64,000 bases of DNA from Lunularia cruciata. Taxonomy: Eukaryota; Streptophyta; Marchantiopsida; Lunulariales; Lunulariaceae. The stretch spans positions 14,017,001 through 14,081,000 of the forward strand of contig OX419758.1 in assembly GCA_948567375.1 (NCBI GenBank). The letters are read 5' to 3'. Positions within the stretch are counted from its first letter, which is position 1, and each line of letters starts with the position of its first letter. The notes beneath the pieces were generated by a model. The model did not search any database. It was not told where the DNA came from and saw nothing but the letters and a program-made list of their open reading frames with translations. Position numbers and translations under genes: made by a program. Below, piece after piece: positions 1-11,500 of this stretch.

Positions 1-457
1 AAGCTTTCAATGGACCACCAAGCATGAAGAAGCATTCCAAAAGTTGAAACATATGGTGTTTTCAAGACTCATTCTTCAACCATATGATCTTCAACTACCT
101 TGTGTGGTTGACTTTGATGCTTCTAACTTTGCCATTGGAGTTGTGTCGGACTAGGAATTCCTAAATCGGTTACATTCCATTGCCTTTGTGTCTCATCAAT
201 AAACACCAGGGAAAAGAATTACTCTATATGATATCAAGATTAACTAGCAATAGTATATGCCACCAAGGTATGGAGGCATTATCTCTTGGGGAAATAGTTG
301 ATCATGCAAATCAATCACAAACCCTTGTTGTAGACATTATATTTGGAACACATGAAGAGTTAACATCATCAATGGGAGGAGCAACTCTAATTGTTTGACA
401 TCAAACTTGGGTACAAACTTTGTCGGTTTCATGTCATCCTTGATGCACTATCATGAT

Positions 458-868
458 TGTAAAAGACCAAGACCAAGGAGAGAAATAGGAGAATAGAATA
501 TCACATTGGGACACTTGAATGTGGGTAAACTCCAAATGCATAGCATGAGCTTTGGCTCTTGTATTTATAAAGAGCATAAAAGGCCCTTGAGAAGCTTCCT
601 TGAGTCACTTTCTAGGAATGCAAGCCAAGTTAATTGGGAAGCTTCTCAAGAAGCTTCCTTCTTGAAGTAGTCTTCTTGGCGTGCAAGCTAAGTTGGTTAG
701 AAGCTTCTAGAAGTTTCTTATAGAAACTACCTACTTGGGATGCAAGCTAAGCTAGTGGGAAACTTCCTAAGAAGCTTCTTGATACTTCAAGAATATTTTA
801 GGCTAATTTGGCCTATTCACTACTTCATTAACCTTGACTAACTTTGTAGCTAACTCAATATTTTTACA
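458..868 (-). repeat. Antisense solo LTR of the chromovirus family, with 5-bp TSD
   Basis: A 411-bp LTR in reverse orientation. It begins tgtaaaag and ends tttttaca on the plus strand, so it has TG...CA ends. It is flanked by the 5-bp duplication ATGAT (453-457 and 869-873). The undisturbed site is seen in the sister element at about 44,150-44,170, where the surrounding sequence is continuous. There is no internal region, so this is a solo LTR left by unequal LTR recombination. It carries a perfect heat-shock element at 699-718. Confidence 0.9.
699..718. promoter_or_regulatory. Perfect 4-unit heat shock element in solo LTR
   Basis: The sequence reads aGAAgcTTCtaGAAgtTTCt: four contiguous, alternating nGAAn/nTTCn pentamers with no mismatch. 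This is the consensus bound by trimeric heat-shock factors. Function is inferred from the motif only. Confidence 0.6.
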
Positions 869-2452
869 ATGATGATCTAATTTGAAGTCTTTTCCTCTCA
901 TCACGGTGGCAATTATGATAGTGTCAATTGACTCCAAGGTCCAAATTGAGTTTAGTACAGCTCTACAATAAGATCCCTTCTTTCAGATGGTATACAGTCA
1001 TCTTGCAACATGCAACAAGGAATACAACACCTTCTCCTTCAAAGAAGGCCTTCTATTCCATGAAGACCAAATGTATGATCTAACCAAGGGTGATCTTTGA
1101 CTTGTGTGTCTCCAAGAACCTCATGACTTACCAATCCCTAGTCATATGGGTGTGTACAAGACCTTGGGTACCCTCCAACACCAATGGTGGTGGCCTAACA
1201 TAGCACAAGATGTTTGAGATTTTGTTTGATTGTGTGAGAGCTGCCAACTTAACAAGGAAAACAACCAAAAAACCAAGTGGACTCCTTCAACCACTCCTTA
1301 TTCCATCAGCTCAATAGGAACACATGAGCTTGGATCTCATTACATCATTACCCAAGATAAAGCAAGTTCACATAACAATAGTGGTGTTTGTGGATGAGCT
1401 TAGTAAGCAAATCCATTTGGCATCAACCTTTGATACCATAGATGCTCCAACATTGGTGCAGATCCACTTTGTTATTGTCTTCAAGCATCATGGGATATCT
1501 CATGTACTCATTTTTTACTATGATCCTTGATTCAGTGGAAACTTTTGGCAAGCACCTTTCTAGATTCTCGACACCAAGCTTACTTTGTCCACGGCCTATC
1601 ATCCTCAAATTGATAGACAAACTAAACATGAAAATTTCACCTTGGAGGATATGCTTCATACCCTTATCAACATTCACAATACTAATTGGGATGAATGTCT
1701 TGCAACTATGGATTTTGCATATAATAATTGCCAAATAGGCAATCCGGTGCTTGTAAAATAGGCAAGCATCAGATTTTCTCCTTTCTTCCTCAATTTTGGT
1801 CAAGATTCATTTGTTCCAGAATCTCTTCTTTCTCCTTTTCCATCTCATGTCCCTCATACTTCCACCTTCTTGATCACTATATCCCAATCCCTCCAACAAG
1901 CCAAATCTCATATCCTTGTTGCTCAAAATTATCAAAAACAATATGGAGACGACCATTGTTGTGATCTCACCTTTCAAGTTGGTGATAAGATCATGCTCTT
2001 GTCTAGTAACCTACCCCTCCCACTTGATACCCAAGTCCATAGACTTACTCTTAATTGGATAGGATCCTTTGATATCACCCAAATCATTTCTCTTGTTGCT
2101 TATTGACTTGCCTTGCCTTGTCATATGTGCATCCACCATGTCTTTCATATTTCCAAGTTGAAACCCTTTGTTCCTAATCTATGTTTTCCTCTCGTGCCAA
2201 CCTCCTCCTCCTCCTCCTCCTCCCATTCCTATCAATGATTATGAAGAGTATGAAGTTGATTGGATCCTTATACGTCGCCATATTCAACAAGGTCGTCAAC
2301 AACATACAAAGTACAAAGTCCTTTGGAAAGAGTATCCCCCTCATGATGCCACTTGGGGGAATTTGTAGAATTTATTGAATGCACAAATTACCATCTAGGA
2401 GTTTGAAGCTTCAATGGCAACAAAGACATCACCAACTAGCAATGGGGGAATA

Positions 2453-2921
2453 TATAACAATATGGAGTTTAGCAACAAAGTTAGTCAAGGTTAAAAAAGT
2501 AGCAAATGGGCCAAATTAGTCTAGAATATTCTAGAAGTATCTAGGAAGCTACTTGGTACCTCCCAAGTATTGGATAACGTGCATGCCAAGTGGTAACTTC
2601 TAAGGGGAAGCTTCTTGGGAAACTTCCCGGCTAGCTTAGCTTGCACCTCAAGTAGGTAGCTTCTAGAAGGAAGCTTCCAACTACCTTAGCTTGCATGCCA
2701 AGTAGGCAACTTCTAGAAGGAAGCTTCCCCGGTTAACTTGGCTTGCATTCCAAGAAAGTAACTCTCAAGGAAACTTCCTGAGAAGCTTTTCAAGAGCCTT
2801 GTATGCTCCCTATAAATATCAAAGCTAAAGCTCATGGTAGGCATTTGGAGTTTCCCACACTCAAGTATCCCAATGCGATCTTCCATTCTCTTATTTCTCT
2901 CCTCGATCTTGATCTTTTACA
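2453..2921 (+). repeat. 3' LTR of the truncated chromovirus
   Basis: A 469-bp LTR homologous to those at 40,485 and 45,709. The first dinucleotide is mutated (TA instead of TG); the end is cttttaca. It contains several imperfect tandem copies of a motif with the TAGCTTAGCTTGCA core and AAGCTTC blocks. A TATA-like ctataaatat lies near 2,812. A 3-unit heat-shock element (GAAtaTTCtaGAA) is at 2523-2537. Its TSD cannot be checked because the left end is outside the window. Confidence 0.85.
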
Positions 2922-3769
2922 ACACTACTCCAAGCCCCAACATACTTCAATCAACATGAACATGGAATGGTCATCCTTTGATTGGTCTCTTGAGAATAGG
3001 AATAGATTTCAACCTCTCCTTGAGCTCTATAAAAGCCCTCTCTTGCTCATCTCCCAACACAACTGTTGTGTAAGCTTGGTCAACTTTATCAAAGGGTAAG
3101 ATGTGAGTGGTTTTACAAGTATGGGGAGCTATGGAGCACATCAATATGTGTTACAATCATTATTTTTTGGTTAGCTATGGCCTCACATCCCTATGTAAGC
3201 CCATCTAGAGTGGCTCAAGATACACCATGCTTAGCATATCATTGACTCTTTACCTCACAAAGGGTAAATACTCATGTTGGAATGATGCACAAGGACTATG
3301 ATTGGACCACTTGGGATGCTCATTTAAGGCAAGCAACTACATCAAGATTGTTAATACTTGGGATTAAACATGCATTATCTATCATTTTGTTGATCACCTT
3401 GGTATACAGATTGAGTTCTATAATCCTAAACCACTCACATACATATTTTGGGATTATTTAAGACTAGTTTTCCTTGTCCATGCTTATTCCACAAGCTTCC
3501 CTATACACTCCATGATAAGATTAAACATGCTTTTCACTTACTATTTGATCAATTGGCTCATGATCACATGGATAAGTTAGCATGGTTCTTATTCTTTTAA
3601 TCCTCCAATGATGTCTTCATTATACTAGAGGGGGTGTGGAGAAGAAAGAGGTTGCAACTAGATTTCATAGATTCCAAGTGGGGGATTGAGTTTCCCTACA
3701 AGAGGAGTCTATATAAGCTGCATGTCATAGGAGACACATTCAATGATATGATTAATTAGTTGTTAGGTG
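2922..3769. other. No recognisable gene; possible 5' region of the following RT element
   Basis: No clear coding similarity. A TATA-like gagctctataaaag lies near 3,024-3,036 and may mark an old promoter. From about 3,240 onward short open stretches could be the decayed N-terminal part of the RT element that is clear from 3,770, but I cannot align them with the second copy. Confidence 0.35.
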
Positions 3770-5860
3770 CTAGTCAACTTCTTGCAATGGAGAAGGGTAT
3801 GGGAGGCATTAGACCAATTGCTATTGGAGAGGTCTTTTTTTCTTCTTCTTTTTGATTATTATTTTCCTTCAATATCATTCTCACTTCTGATAGCACCTTA
3901 GTCCATATCATTTTGGAGTTGTTGCACATAAAGGTTGTGAGGCTATAACTCTAGGCATTAGAGCACTCCTAGATATCCATCCAGAGTGGGTTGTTCTACA
4001 AGTGGATGTTGAGAATGATTTAATAGCGTCTCAAGTGCATCCATATTTAGAGAGCTTAGTGAGGTAGGTGGATCCTTGGCAAGCCTATTCCTTTCATTTG
4101 GTCTTTCTATAGCTCTCTTTCTTCCCCTTATTACAAGCATGGTTCCTCACAAAAGGGAATCATTCTCTTGGAGTCAATCATTGGTATACAATAAGGAGAT
4201 CCTTTAAGGGGACCACTTTTTGCCATGTCTTACTTTAGAGCCCTCTCATCTACTACTTTGGTCATGCCAAGTTTTGTTTTTCCCTCCTTGGTAGATGATA
4301 CATACATTGTGTGCTCTATAGATCAAATTAGGCAGGTCTTTTACCACTTGACTACCGAGCTTCATCTTGTAGGCTTGAGAGTCAAGGTATCAAAGTGTAG
4401 AGCATGGTTCTCTTTAGGTATTCCTCTTTAGGTTCACCTTCAATTTCTAGAGGGATGTGTATCAAATCTACAAATAGATTATGTTTTCTTGTGGAGTGCC
4501 CATAGGATCCAAGGATTTTGTCACATGCTTCTTAAACATAGCTTTGTTGAAGATATTCTTCATGTAGATGACCTCCCTCTATTAGGAGATTTTTTAGGTG
4601 GCATTTGATATACTCTCCTTTAGTATTGCCCATAGACCTGTTCTCCTTTTTATGACCTTCTTGTCACTTTGAGAGTGCTTGATAAGAGGATAATGGGTGT
4701 CTTTGGTGATATCATTGGACCAAGGGTATTTGAGTGTGTGATATGGGATTTGGCATACAAAAAACATCTCTACCAATGTTGTGTGGGGTAGGCCTACTAT
4801 CCATGGAAGAGATGACACCTATAGCTTTTCTGGGTAGCTAGGCTCCCTCGGTACCTCTACTTTCCTCCCATTTTGTAGTTGCTAATAGCCCAATCTTGGA
4901 GACTTATGTGACCAAGGTGGAGGAGGAATCTCTTTCTCTCCAATTGTTATTGCAACATACAAGCGGTGGTATATCTCCACAAGCACAAGAGGACCTTCTA
5001 TCCTTTGCTTTCCTACCATCATATTGGACTAGAGGTTTGCATTCTTCTTTGATGGAGGAACTCTTTCAACATACACAACATTCTCTTCTAGTTGACTCTT
5101 CCATTCCTCATGCTACTAGAGCACAGCTTTACTCTTGCTCTAGCAAGGGTGTAGATTCTTGGATCCTAGCTTGACCATGCATAAGGGCATTCCAATTTGC
5201 ACTAGCTACTTTCTCTATAGTGATGAGTTTCCAACTAGGTTTGGTCCATTCATTTACATCCTCATTACTCACTTGTGAGTATGGTTCTACACTAGATGCA
5301 ATAGTGATCCATATGACAATGGTACTCTTTTTGGAGGATAGAAAATAGTTACCCACAATGCTATCAAGGATATAGTGTTTCCTATGGAATGAGAGAGTAG
5401 ATACCATGCTTGGAGGGAGCATTGGTATCCTTTGTAGATGAGACTTGTCAAGGCAGACTTATACTTGGTTGAAGATAATCAAGTGATAGCAATGGATATT
5501 TTGATTACAGACTCTACACTTGATGTTGTGTCAAAGGTAGTGATCACCCATCCTCTTGGATGAGCAACAAATGGAGTGGCAATAGGTAAGGTCTCCAAGT
5601 ATAGAGTATACAACAAGGTCACCACTTTGTTCCTCTAGCCTTGGAATTATATGGAGCAATGGATGTGGCATTTGACACATTTGTCAAGGAGTGCACAAGA
5701 GCATATCATTCTATATATTAGCAAGTATCATGTTCACTCTCATATTTCATTGCATATTTTAGACATCATGTGTACATTGCTCTACGGAGAGCACTGGTTG
5801 ATGCAATCTTTAGGAGAGCAATCACATTAGGTGATGCTTCTTTGGATGCTTGAGTAGACC
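3770..5860 (+). pseudogene. Non-LTR-like reverse transcriptase element, copy 1, decayed
   Basis: Remnant of a reverse-transcriptase polyprotein. In order: a GGIRPIAIGE-type block (about 3,800-3,835); a gap then GCEAITLGIRALLD (about 3,940-3,975); a GDPLRGPLFA motif (about 4,197-4,225); and the catalytic block SLVDDTYIV (about 4,280-4,310), which carries the RT Asp-Asp pair. A domain with MGVFGDIIGPRVFEC follows (about 4,690-4,735). The Cys/His-type and C-terminal regions (5,250-5,700) are more broken. Stops and shifts are scattered throughout. The same order is seen at 8,540-10,590. Related RT proteins with a C-terminal nuclease-like domain are known from many eukaryotes; the exact clade is uncertain. 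Confidence 0.7.
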
Positions 5861-5970
5861 ATACAATTTGAATAGCTCAAGGTACTTTCATAAAGATACC
5901 ATTTGAATTGAAATGTATCTATCAAAACTTGCTCTAAACCAAACCATTACTTATAGTTGATAACTTAGAG

Positions 5971-6040
5971 AATCTTACTTACCTTTAAAAGAAGATTTTT
6001 GCCTATTGTAGTAGAGTAGGTACCTAAGAGATAAGGAATA
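5971..6040. repeat. Left 70-bp direct repeat flanking the plastid insertion
   Basis: Starts aatcttacttaccttt and ends ataaggaata. It is matched at 6578-6647 by a copy of about 86% identity in the same orientation. The pair encloses the rpoC2-like segment. Confidence 0.75.
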
Positions 6041-6099
6041 ACATACAGACCTAATCTGCAATAGAACAAACAATTTTATTTTTTAGATGTTCAATATCA

Positions 6100-6475
<376 letters not shown>

Positions 6476-6577
6476 TTGACCTATAATCCTTTAGTAGTAT
6501 CAATTTTAATATATCTTTCTTTTCTTTTTCACTAAAATTTATATCCTTTTGTAGCTTTTTCAATAAAAGCCTCAATT

Positions 6578-6647
6578 AATCTTACTTACCTTTCAAAGAA
6601 GATTGGCATCTACTATAGTAGAGTAGGTACTTAGGAAATAAGGGATG
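6578..6647. repeat. Right 70-bp direct repeat flanking the plastid insertion
   Basis: Partner of 5971-6040; offset 607 bp. Both begin aatcttacttaccttt and share the block gtagagtaggtac. Confidence 0.75.
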
Positions 6648-7080
6648 ACAAATGTACTTGGAGATAGGAGATGATGGACAGAATTATCTCTGGAGATGTG
6701 AACAATGGGCAAAGTTGTCTTTGGATGAAAGATGGAGTTGATGGATAAATGATAGACATATAATACAAAACAATGAACAAAACTTCCTTTAGGAATAAGA
6801 ACAATGGGTGGGGAAAAAAGGTGATGGAGGAAATTGTCTCTAGGGGATAAGGATGATGGGCAAAGTTGTCTTTGAAGATGGGGACAATGGATCAAACATG
6901 GGCCATAGAACATGATAATGGATAGGGATATAGAATGACACATGGAGACGGGGATGATGGATGGAGTTGTCTTTGGGCATAAGGATAATGGATGGAATAG
7001 GGAACAAGATAACAAATGGGAATAGACAGTGATGAATGGAATAATCTCTAGGGACAACATGGATGATGCATATCTTCATG
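6648..7080. repeat. Degenerate minisatellite rich in GATGATGG / TTGTCTTTGG
   Basis: Repeated imperfect units combine gatgatgg or gataatgg with aaagttgtctttgg or aattgtctctagg, at irregular spacing of roughly 35-50 bp. The 155-residue minus-strand open frame across it reflects repeat composition (PHLQRQLCPSS-like repeats), not a gene. Confidence 0.55.
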
Positions 7081-8539
7081 GTTTTTTTTGCCATGTATGT
7101 CATGCATTATAACACCCATTGTGCATGTGTGTGGTATTGTGATATTTAGCTTGGTATTACAAGTACTTGAGAGATATTATTTATATAGAGATAAAGGATG
7201 GTTCTACATTAGTCATGATTAGCTAGAGTTAGTCATAGCTAAGATAGAAGGGACCTTACTTTAGAGACGGTAGAAAGATGAGCACCACTAATTTGGATTC
7301 TAGTGTATTGACTTGGTATTATTCCTAGGTGTTTGGCTTTGAGGAAAGAGTTGAGAACTCTTGGGCCCGCAAGCCTTTTGTTTTGGATTCTTCTATAGTC
7401 CAAGGATAGCCCATGTGAAGGAATCCTTGACTTAGTGGTTGGGTCAAGATATGATCACATGCTAGTGGAATATGCCGATATGAATGGATATTCCTTTATA
7501 CTTTTTGACTTTACTTGACTTTTAGTCTAGTAACTTGAGTTACTACAGTAATTAGTAACTTTGGTGCATAACTATTTCACAAGTATATAAACAAGTGAAC
7601 ACTATTTCACAAGTAGTATATAAATAGTATATAAACACTATTTCACAAGTATATAAAGGGGTGAGTAGGTACTCATCATCCTTTCATTTTCAACTATCTC
7701 TCTCTCATTGAGTTCTCTAGTGAGCAATGTCTTGAGTCTTGGAGTGTTAGCTTTGGAGGAGTATGATGGAGTTGGAGTTGATTCTCCACTTCCTTGCCTT
7801 CTTAGTCCATGGTGCGCTACCATAATAGCCATCAGAGATTCATCCAAAGTGAGAGACAGGCCGGCTCACAGCACGAGATAGTCAATCTTGTACAACAACA
7901 CCAAAAGCACAATTTCTCATTGCATAGCTTAGTAACAATTGCAATGGCTTTATGATTTTTGTGCCTACTTTCCTATCTTGTTGGATGAGTCCAATTTGGA
8001 GGAGACCTTTTTGGCTTTATGAAAGAAAGGCCTTACAAGGTCCATCAAGAGACTCTTCTTTCCCACATTGCCTTTGATAAGTGAAAGTGAAAGCAAGTGA
8101 AGTGGCTAGGGGTCACTTTTCACCTCAAAACTTGTCATGTTGCCTACCTTTTTAAGTAATATCTTTGTCAATGTGACGTAGTCCTTGAAATTTAGTTGCT
8201 AGCAAACAACCATTGCAAGCAAAGCACCTTCTATCCTTTGGCTATTCCCTTTTGATGAGACTATCTCCTCCCTACACTCACTACATCCTATGGCAAGAGA
8301 GTGAGTACCATTAGAGGTCTTAGATTATCTACCTAAGCAAATTTTATGTCTTGATAGGTCACTTTTTGCACAAGCATTGTGCATTGCCTCTTGCCTTTCT
8401 TCAAGAGGCTTGTCAAGGATGGTATATGAGCATCTTAGAGATTGATTTCAGGTAGATGATCCTTCTAGTGGATTTATTGAGTTGTTTCAGGTGGTTGTAG
8501 CAACAGCGACAGGAGATGTTCCTACATCAACTAGTCAGG
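7081..8539. other. No gene recognised; short tandem repeats and TATA-like site
   Basis: No coding similarity found. Three copies of actatttcacaagta occur between 7571 and 7650, ending at a TATA-like tatataaagggg (7651-7662). A pyrimidine-rich tract and a ctctctctcattgag segment follow. This has the look of a promoter or LTR U3/R junction, but no partner LTR was found. Confidence 0.35.
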
Positions 8540-10590
8540 TTAGTTGACTTTGCACAATGGAGAAGGACAAAAGGTGCATTAGACTGATTGATATTGGAGA
8601 GATCCTTTTGGTTAGCCACACCATTGTCCCTCAACATCAATCTCACTTCCAAGAGCATGTCAGTCCACATCAATTTGGGGTAGCTACACTTGGAGGTTGT
8701 GAGGCTATTTCTCTAGGCATGAAGGCACTCCTATATCCATCTAGAATGTTGAGAATGCTTTTCATAGTGTCTCTTGTGCATCCATATTTAGAGAGCATAG
8801 GGAGGCCGGTGGATCCTTGGCAAGTCTCATTCATTTTATGTGGTCATTCTATAGCTCTCTTTGTTCCCTTTATTACCAGCATGGGTGGTTACATGAAGGA
8901 GTCACCATCTTGGAGTAAGTTGTTGGTACATGATAAGGAGATCCTTTTTTTGCCATGGCTCACTTTAGAGATCTCTTATCTACTACTTTGGTCATGCCAA
9001 GTTGTGTTTTTCTCTCATTGGTAGATGATACATACATCATGCACTCTATAGATCAGATTAGACAGGCCCTTGATTACTTGACTTCCAAGCTACATCTTGT
9101 AGGCTTGAGAGTCAAGGTGTCAAAGTGCATAGCATGGTCTCCTTCAAGTATCCCTCCACACCTTGAGCTTCTACATGAGTGTGTGATATTCTACATATGA
9201 ACTACATATATTTTTTGGAGTGCCAATAGGATCTGAGGATTTTATCACATGCTTCTTAAACAATGCCCTTGTAGAAGATATTCTCCTTGTGGATGATTTT
9301 CCTCTACTAGGAGATCCACATCCTTGATATACTCTCCTCTAGTATTGCTCATCAATTGACTTACCTTCTTCACACGGTTTCCTTCCTTGACTTTCCTATC
9401 ACGTCTAAGAGCTTTTGATAGGAGGATTATGGGAGTTTTTGGTGATATCATCGGACCAAGGACATTTGAGTGTGTGATAGTGAATTTGGAACATAGATAG
9501 ATATCTCTATTGATCTTGTATGGAGAGGTAGGCCTATTATTTATGGAGGAGATGGCACCTATGGCACTTTTGGGTAGTTGGGCTCTCTTGGCACCCCTAC
9601 TTTCTTCCAATTTTGTGGTTGTTGGTAGGCCAATTTTGCATAAATATATGATCAAGGTGGAGGAGGACTCCTTTTCTCTCCAGGTATTATTTCATAGACA
9701 AGGGATGGTCTATCCCCATGGAAAGAGAGGACCTTCCATTGTTTGCTTCACTACCATTAAATTGGACCAGAGGTTTGCAATCTTCCTTGATGGAGCAACA
9801 ATATCAACATATGCCACATTCTTTCTTAATTGACTTTTCCATTCCTCATCCCATTAGAGCACATCTTTGCTCTTGCTCCAGCAAGTGTCCAAGCTCTTGG
9901 ATCCTAGCTCAACTGTAAATTAGGGCATTTCGACTTGCATCAGCCACCTTCTCTACAGCGTTGAGGTTCTATTTAAATTTTGTCCACCCCATTGCATCTT
10001 CATTACTCACTTGTGAGTGTTGTTCTATACTAGATGCAACAATGGTCCATATGACACAGTGTCCTTTTGGAGGAAAAAGGATAGCTACCCATGATACCAT
10101 TAGGGATATAGTGTTTGCTATGGCAAGAGAGAGTGAATACCTTGCTTGGAGGGAGCATTTGTTTTCTTGTAGACCACACGTGCTGAGCAAACTTATACTT
10201 GGTCCAAGATGATCAGGTGACATTGACAGATGTTGTGGTTACAGACCCTATGCATGATGCAATGTTGGAGGGAGTGATTATTCATCCTCCTGGATGTGCA
10301 GCGAGTGGAATAGCAACAAGCAAGGTCTCCAAGTACAGAAGTATGCAACGAGGTCACCTCTTTGTTCCTCTAGCCTTGGAGTTATATGGAGCAATGGACA
10401 TGGGGTTCAACACATTTGTCAAGGAGTGCATGAGAGCTTATCACATTAGACGTTAGAAGTACAACTCTCACTCTCATACTTTATAGCATACTTTAGATAA
10501 CGTGTGTCCATTGCTCTACAAATAACATTGGTTGGTGCAATCCACAGGAGAGCAATCATGATGTTTCTTCGGATGCCCCAATAGTTTGTA
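8540..10590 (+). pseudogene. Non-LTR-like reverse transcriptase element, copy 2, decayed
   Basis: Second, better preserved copy of the element at 3,770. The ORF at 8557-9024 begins MEKDKRCIRLIDIGE and includes QFGVATLGGCEAISLG. The RT block SLVDDTYIM lies at about 9,017-9,043, followed by HLVGLRVKVSKC. A Cys/His-rich stretch CECCSILDATMVHMTQCPF and RIATHDTIRDIVFAMARE lie at about 10,015-10,135. The C-terminal domain (10,199-10,456) contains VTLTDVVVTDP, SGIATSKVSKYRSM and GHLFVPLALELYGAM. That layout matches known RT proteins ending in a Cys/His motif plus a restriction-nuclease-like fold; the fold is inferred. There are several frameshifts. Confidence 0.75.
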
Positions 10591-10650
10591 GACCTTATGA
10601 CTAGCATAGCTCGGAAATCTTAGGTGCGGTAGTGCAGATTTATCATATCA

Positions 10651-10790
10651 ATACCATTGGGGCCTAGCACCATTTTATCTCTTTTGTCTCTCCCTTGTAC
10701 GGCTTGATGGGTCTTCACATCCTTCATGTGTTCTATGTGGCCACTTTTTTCTCCTTTGGACAGTCTCTAAAACATGAACGGATTTAAGTC
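10651..10790. repeat. Dispersed short repeat, copy A
   Basis: Contains ggggcctagc, tctcttttgtctctcccttg and cttgatgggtcttc. The same blocks recur at 52,930-53,080, with weaker versions at 11,380-11,500 and 33,465-33,560. Two of the four copies follow 3' ends of the RT element, so it may be that element's 3' UTR. Confidence 0.55.
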
Positions 10791-11028
10791 AACTTGCTTA
10801 CTTTGTAACATAGTTTAGAGAGAGTTTCAAAATTAAGAAGAGATTTAAGTCAATTTGTTTACTTTGTACCGTACGTTAGACTGTGTTCATTTGCTCTACA
10901 AGAGCTCTCGATACTAAGTCAATTTGTTTACTTTGTAACGTACGTTAGACTGTGTCGATTTGCTCTACAAGGTCTCGGTACTAAGAAGAGATTTAAGTCA
11001 ATTTGTTTACTTTGTAACGGACGTTAGC

Positions 11029-11057
11029 CAGTGTCCATTGCTCTACAATGGACACTG
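11029..11057. other. Perfect 12-bp hairpin in tandem unit
   Basis: The arm cagtgtccattg and its exact reverse complement are separated by the 5-nt loop ctcta. Confidence 0.8.
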
Positions 11058-11170
11058 TTTATAGGTGAGCAAATCACATCAGATCTAATCACAGTGTCGA
11101 TTTGCTCTACAAGGTCTCGATACTAAGAAGAGATTTAAGTCAATTTGTTTACTTTGTAGCGGACGTTAGC

Positions 11171-11199
11171 CAGTGTCCATTGCTCTACAATGGACACTG
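11171..11199. other. Second copy of the perfect 12-bp hairpin
   Basis: Same arms and loop as 11029-11057, in the next tandem unit 142 bp downstream. Confidence 0.8.
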
Positions 11200-11379
11200 T
11201 TTATAGGTGAGCAAATCACATCAGATCGAATCACATCAAATGCTTCTTTGGATGCTCCAGTAAGCAATATGTACAATACAATATGTTGTAATATGGAGAC
11301 AATATTTATATATCTCAGATGCACTAGGTCATTTATATATCTCTTAATATCTTAGATGCAATAAGTTAGATTTTCATTC

Positions 11380-11500
11380 CGATCCTATTGGGACTTAGCC
11401 CCATTTTACTCTTATATTTTATCCTGGTTGGGGTCTTCCCATCCTTCTTTCCTATCCTCCGGTATTGCCGTTTAACATTCACACAGTCTGTAAAACTTAT
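11380..11500. repeat. Dispersed short repeat, copy B (diverged)
   Basis: Shares gggacttagccccatttta, ggggtcttcccatcc and cagtctgtaaaac with copy A (which has cagtctctaaaac). It follows the tandem array derived from the RT element. Confidence 0.45.

Larger units (their letters stand above)
1..2921 (+). mobile_element. Ty3/gypsy chromovirus, 3' part (RNase H, integrase, chromodomain, 3' LTR), decayed
   Basis: The 3' half of an LTR retrotransposon whose 5' half lies outside the window. It is collinear with 43,708-46,134 of the complete element further right. RNase H remnants (a VDFDAS motif) occupy about 1-400. Integrase remnants run from about 1,100 to 2,100. A chromodomain-like tail (EEYEVDWIL ... 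HDATW) lies at about 2,235-2,365. A purine-rich primer tract (2440-2452) directly precedes the LTR. The reading frame has many stops and shifts, so it is a pseudogene. It is interrupted at 458-868 by an antisense solo LTR of the same family. Family assignment is confident because of the parallel copy; no functional protein can be made. Confidence 0.9.
10780..11235. repeat. Tandem array derived from RT-element 3' end
   Basis: Units begin gatttaagtcaatttgttt and start at about 10,780, 10,841, 10,913 (partial), 10,989 and 11,131. The last two are long units with a 142-bp period. Unit parts (acgttag..tgtccattgctctaca, gagcaatcacatcagat, cttctttggatgctcc) match the 3' end of the RT element (5,760-5,860 and 10,490-10,590). 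The array therefore looks like an amplification of that end. Confidence 0.7.

Noticed and set aside
2200-2222. (CTC)n tract as a microsatellite of note
   Set aside because: Short, and it lies in decayed integrase C-terminal coding sequence; the sister element has a shorter pyrimidine tract here.
6480-6577. Further plastid gene sequence after rpoC2
   Set aside because: Short open stretches on both strands, but no confident match; insertion limited to the region with clear protein similarity.
6593-7060. 155-codon minus-strand ORF
   Set aside because: It lies on a degenerate minisatellite; the peptide merely repeats the unit translation.
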